Shown: piece after piece, positions 62,301 through 64,000 of the stretch
How the letters are laid out: each line of letters starts with the position of its first letter
Position numbering within the stretch: position 1 is the first letter of the stretch
Assembly (NCBI GenBank): GCA_003342815.1
Contig: PTEX01000135.1
Coordinates: 1 to 64,000, forward strand
Source of the DNA: Eudromia elegans
Lineage: Eukaryota; Chordata; Aves; Tinamiformes; Tinamidae
DNA length: 64,000 bases
Reading direction: 5' to 3'
The notes under the pieces: generated by a model
Database searches by the model: none
What the model was told of the DNA's origin: nothing
Seen by the model: only the letters and a program-made list of their open reading frames with translations
Made by a program: the position numbers and the translations under genes

Positions 62301-63345
62301 GGTGACTGGTAACTATTTTTTCTCTTGCAGCACTTTTCTGAAATTGTAATAGCTCCAACAGCTTCTCTTTCCAGACACAGTGCCATAAATCTACCACTTT
62401 TTTTCCCTTCCCTCCCCACCCACAGCGCTGTGCTGCTAGCTCCCTGCTTCCCTTGCACCACTACTTTTAAGAGCTTTTGTCTGAAAGGATGCCATTTCTT
62501 CCCAATTTTGATTCCTGTTCCATAAATGACAGTTCTGTTACAGGCAAATGTTGAATTTGTTTGTAAATTAAAAATATAGTTGAAGTGCTCAATATTATTT
62601 TTTGAAGCCGGAGGAAGAAGAGATAGTTAAAGACGTTATAAAATCATAGCAAGTTTATTATTCTTCTTAAGAAATGACTAATATTTAGAAATTATATTTT
62701 AAACAGAGCTATGCGCTTAATGAACTTCTCAGCTCTAAACTAGCAATTAGCCTGAATTATCATCTGCCCCTGGAGAACCAGATGCTGCACTGTGCTGAAC
62801 AGTGCTAGAGGAACTGGGGTGCTCCATGGAGGCTCTTGCTCCAAATTATCTGCTTTAATTTGTAGTGTTATATTTCTATCCCCCATTTCTAAACAAGGCA
62901 ATTCTTACCCAGCTGCATAGGGAGCCTGAAACAATCATCCTGAGATGCCTCTTCTTTCCCCATCAATCCAAAAGGGGTCACTAATCTTTTGTCTGAATTA
63001 TTCTGCCTTCCTCATTCATTTGCAACGTTCACCACCGAAAATGTTTTGTATTTTTTTCTTAAGAGATTACATCAAAGGCAATGCTGGTGCTCTGCAAACA
63101 CTGAGCAACAAAGAAAACAGAGAAGAGGCACCAACATACCGCTTTATAAAGTTGGCGAAGAGTATACGATGTGAATAACCCTGTCTTCGAATTCTTGCTG
63201 TCTCCAGAATTCCTGTGTAACGCAGCTGGACCAACACTTTTTCTTTATCAAACTTGTTTGCCTGCCTGTCGTTGTTTGGCTTGATGCATCTGACAAAATG
63301 TGGCTGGCCCACGACCATTTTGGATAACAAGTCCATCAGAGAATA
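38275..63345 (-). CDS. MYO3A: Myosin IIIA, 3' portion (end of motor, IQ neck, tail)
   Basis: MYO3A is a plus-end-directed actin motor with an N-terminal kinase. It carries espin-1 along stereocilia, photoreceptor calycal processes and filopodia; human loss causes DFNB30 deafness. Eleven GT-AG exons join in phase into 2220 nt, 739 residues plus TAG. In order they encode the motor C-terminus ([28 protein letters not shown]), the converter/lever start ([18 protein letters not shown]), four IQ motifs in the neck, a long acidic/lysine-rich tail exon with two more IQ motifs, the class III tail homology segments ([38 protein letters not shown]) and the C-terminal actin-binding motif [18 protein letters not shown]. 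The kinase and most of the motor lie beyond the window. Close agreement with human MYO3A at the motor, tail motifs and C-terminus separates it from MYO3B. A possible extra exon near 39.5 kb would raise the total to 782 residues. Confidence 0.97.
38979..39008. repeat. 15-bp tandem duplication
   Basis: TTCTATTGCAGAAAG occurs twice head to tail in the last MYO3A intron. Confidence 0.9.
39438..39566 (-). CDS. MYO3A: Possible additional MYO3A exon (in frame, 129 nt)
   Basis: A stretch bounded by an acceptor CCCTGCAG and donor GTGAGC has the phases required on both sides (needs one base, leaves two), with no stop. It would add 43 residues including [10 protein letters not shown] and ending TCW before SRVAESP. 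Human has CWAAESP at the same place, which favours a real junction. Against it: the interior has no visible homology, and skipping the exon also keeps the frame. The acceptor is a CAGCAG pair, with a further CACAG 18 bases inside in the same phase. Confidence 0.45.
39580..39612. repeat. (GGA)n / (CCT)n repeat
   Basis: About eleven GAG/GGA units on the plus strand. On the minus strand this is a pure pyrimidine (CCT)n run lying 13 bases upstream of the acceptor proposed for the additional MYO3A exon, where a polypyrimidine tract would be expected. Confidence 0.9.
40027..40167 (-). CDS. MYO3A: MYO3A tail exon [13 protein letters not shown]
   Basis: It encodes [46 protein letters not shown] and two bases of Arg. 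The start aligns with human QGKLLDLEDFYYKEF. The rest is a Ser/Thr and Lys/Arg-rich linker of low conservation. Acceptor TTGGCAG, donor GTGAGT. Confidence 0.96.
40168..43140 (-). other. MYO3A: MYO3A intron with CR1
   Basis: It contains a CR1 fragment in antisense orientation (separate entry). A TA-rich run lies near 40465-40482 and a 13-bp duplication (CCCTTAAGCATAT, second copy imperfect) near 42229-42254. Nothing else recognised. Confidence 0.9.
40778..41563 (+). mobile_element. CR1 LINE 3' fragment with decayed reverse-transcriptase C-terminus
   Basis: The plus strand carries the CR1 ORF2 C-terminal region: recognisable pieces are [35 protein letters not shown] and [17 protein letters not shown] stop then breaks the frame, and earlier pieces lie in other frames. 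The typical CR1 3' UTR follows (ACTGGAACAGGCTGTCCAGA, CTTCCAACCTCAACCATTCT) and ends in an ATTCTGTGA octamer-like tail. It is an inactive 5'-truncated copy of about 0.8 kb, antisense to MYO3A. Confidence 0.95.
43141..43181 (-). CDS. MYO3A: MYO3A 41-nt micro-exon
   Basis: It encodes [13 protein letters not shown] plus two bases of Ser; human has KSIQEEKRRPRKDS. Acceptor TTTTCTTAG, donor GTAATT. It is too short to see without the homologue. Confidence 0.96.
43182..45687 (-). other. MYO3A: MYO3A intron (2.5 kb)
   Basis: AT-rich, with an (AT)n microsatellite at about 44168-44181. No exon or transposon recognised. Confidence 0.85.
45688..45797 (-). CDS. MYO3A: MYO3[10 protein letters not shown] tail exon
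   Basis: It encodes [20 protein letters not shown] then [34 protein letters not shown] is identical to human and is the second conserved block of the class III tail. The acceptor has a pyrimidine tract; donor GTAAGT. A 9 kb intron precedes it. Confidence 0.98.
45895..45936. repeat. Spaced 17-bp direct repeat
   Basis: ATTCAGTCACTTTTATT occurs twice, 25 bp apart start to start, about 100 bases upstream of the PPRRPRKPK exon. Confidence 0.85.
46629..46670. repeat. Spaced 17-bp direct repeat
   Basis: TCATGACAGAATTTCAT occurs twice, 25 bp apart start to start. Confidence 0.85.
54795..54933 (-). CDS. MYO3A: MYO3A tail homology exon (3THDI region)
   Basis: It encodes [20 protein letters not shown] then [14 protein letters not shown] and SSHVCQS. 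The first 20 residues match human [20 protein letters not shown]. In the family this tail homology region binds the ankyrin repeats of espin-1 (established knowledge; the exact borders are my inference). Donor GTAATG. Confidence 0.96.
54934..55512 (-). other. MYO3A: MYO3A intron
   Basis: Nothing recognised. Confidence 0.9.
55513..56494 (-). CDS. MYO3A: MYO3A large tail exon (982 nt) with IQ5 and IQ6
   Basis: It encodes 327 residues rich in Glu, Lys, Gln and Ser, probably largely disordered. Two IQ motifs stand out: [20 protein letters not shown] and [20 protein letters not shown]. The second aligns with human [20 protein letters not shown]. It ends [13 protein letters not shown], matching human EREACGLAIFSKQ. 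Between these anchors it diverges strongly from mammals, as expected for this exon. Acceptor TTTCAG, donor GTAAAC. Confidence 0.95.
56495..57575 (-). other. MYO3A: MYO3A intron
   Basis: Nothing recognised. Confidence 0.9.
57576..57699 (-). CDS. MYO3A: MYO3A IQ3-IQ4 exon
   Basis: It encodes the rest of IQ3 ([17 protein letters not shown]) and IQ4 ([20 protein letters not shown]). Human has ARGHLVRKQRKE and a decayed TTIQTSDQEFDYKK at the second position, so IQ4 is better preserved here. Donor GTAGTC after two bases of Arg. Confidence 0.96.
57700..59555 (-). other. MYO3A: MYO3A intron
   Basis: Anonymous sequence; no exon with IQ-like coding or transposon seen. Confidence 0.85.
59556..59642 (-). 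CDS. MYO3A: MYO3A IQ2-IQ3 exon, symmetric 87 nt
   Basis: It completes IQ2 (IQS + [16 protein letters not shown]) and opens IQ3 (EKCITRLQA). Acceptor TTTTTTCAG, donor GTAAGA. It is a multiple of three with the same phase at both ends, so skipping it keeps the frame. Human MYO3A passes directly from IIIQS to AARGHLVRK (from memory) and appears to lack a counterpart. Confidence 0.92.
59643..60273 (-). other. MYO3A: MYO3A intron
   Basis: AT-rich; nothing recognised. Confidence 0.9.
60274..60436 (-). CDS. MYO3A: MYO3A end of motor, IQ1 and start of IQ2
   Basis: It encodes [17 protein letters not shown], then IQ1 ([17 protein letters not shown]) and the opening of IQ2 (SAIKIQS), ending with one base of the next codon. 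VFLKYY marks the motor-lever junction. IQ motifs bind calmodulin-type light chains. Acceptor TTTCCCAG, donor GTAATA. Confidence 0.98.
60437..61030 (-). other. MYO3A: MYO3A intron
   Basis: AT-rich; nothing recognised. Confidence 0.9.
61031..61142 (-). CDS. MYO3A: MYO3A motor/converter exon
   Basis: It encodes [37 protein letters not shown], the converter region. Human has [20 protein letters not shown] and NWALGKTK. Donor GTAATG. Confidence 0.98.
61143..63139 (-). other. MYO3A: MYO3A intron with assembly gap
   Basis: Contains the N run entered separately. A motor-domain exon is not missing here, because the flanking exons join in phase and match the human sequence across the junction. Confidence 0.9.
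61873..62038. other. Assembly gap (166 N)
   Basis: A run of N flanked by T-rich and A-rich sequence (GTTTTT before, AACAAAATAAA after). The content is unknown; a homopolymer or simple repeat is likely. Confidence 0.99.
63140..63345 (-). CDS. MYO3A: MYO3A motor-domain exon
   Basis: It starts in phase 0 with [20 protein letters not shown], then [57 protein letters not shown] and [10 protein letters not shown] are signature myosin motifs (actin interface and relay/SH1-SH2 region). Acceptor TTTCAG, donor GTATGT after two bases of Arg. The preceding exon is outside the window. Confidence 0.98.
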
Positions 63346-64000
63346 CTGAAAGAAAGCCAGAAGATATTTGTCACCTGGATATTTATAAAGCATGCATATA
63401 AGTTCACATGTATCTGAAATTTTATTTAACATGAGAAGAACCTTGTACCTATTTGCATTTCAGTTAAGGTGGTACTTTAATGGTGAATGAAGTAAACGGC
63501 CCAACAGCAATTACAGGTGTGACGTGCTATGCGTGGAGCAGGGTACAGGCTACTTGAGAGAAACACTGACTGTAGATGGATGTGGGTATCAATTCTCACA
63601 ACCTCTAATAATTTACAAAATATCAGAGTACTAACAATAATTGAACATCAGCTTTGTTTTTGGAAGCAGCAGTATCTTTTTGCACAGTTTTGACAAATGA
63701 TCTATTTTTTAAAAGTTCTTCGATGATCAGTTGATTTAACATCAGCTGCTGGGTTGGGTCTGCCACATCAGTTCCTATCAAGTAGTACATTTAGCAGCTG
63801 GAAACATGGTCCATTCTTAGTTCAAATGCAAGACAACATACTCCTCATTCTCCTGTTGTTGAAAGCACACATGTACATGCATACACATTTTATGCCCAAT
63901 ACTGAAGATTGGTAAGGAATGAGTGTGCATCAGCTCACTCAGCTATGTTAGTAAGAGTGTCACTGTCAAATGCCGTCAGATCTGGTGAAAGGACCGGGTC
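63346..64000 (-). other. MYO3A: MYO3A intron, continues beyond the window
   Basis: Anonymous intron sequence. The exon preceding YSLMDLL is not present before the window ends. Confidence 0.9.

Overview
This window is from a vertebrate nuclear genome, almost certainly a bird. Two copies of the sauropsid retrotransposon CR1 lie in introns, genes are split into small GT-AG exons, and the gene pair matches the vertebrate MYO3A-GAD2 neighbourhood (adjacent on human 10p12, from memory). Both genes read on the minus strand, so transcription runs from high to low coordinates. I see no prokaryotic, viral or CRISPR features and no RNA genes.

Right part (38.3-64 kb): the 3' portion of MYO3A, an unconventional class III myosin with an N-terminal kinase. 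Eleven well-supported exons encode the end of the motor domain, an IQ-rich neck, a long charged tail with further IQ motifs, the class III tail homology region and the C-terminal actin-binding motif. The kinase and most of the motor lie beyond position 64000. The exon phases join without a break into 739 codons plus a stop. A twelfth, less certain exon sits near 39.5 kb.

Middle (36.3-38.3 kb): about 2 kb separates the MYO3A stop codon from the GAD2 start codon. It must hold the MYO3A 3' UTR and the GAD2 promoter and 5' UTR. A CpG-rich block covers the GAD2 5' end (about 35.15-36.75 kb). A second CpG-rich block lies inside GAD2 intron 4 (about 31.25-33.1 kb).

Left part (2.56-36.27 kb): complete GAD2 (glutamate decarboxylase 65) in 16 coding exons, 1749 nt, predicting 582 residues against 585 in human. 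The palmitoylated cysteines and the PLP lysine are present. Positions 1-2556 are GAD2 3' UTR and downstream sequence.

The rest is intron: two CR1 fragments, an (A)nG purine tract interrupted by an assembly gap, a second gap at 61.9 kb, several microsatellites and short tandem duplications. The two genes do not act in one pathway. MYO3A works in actin protrusions of hair cells and photoreceptors; GAD2 makes GABA in nerve terminals and islets. The most informative oddities are the enlarged IQ array of MYO3A, an in-frame IQ cassette exon, and trinucleotide repeats at the last MYO3A splice acceptor and immediately after its stop codon.
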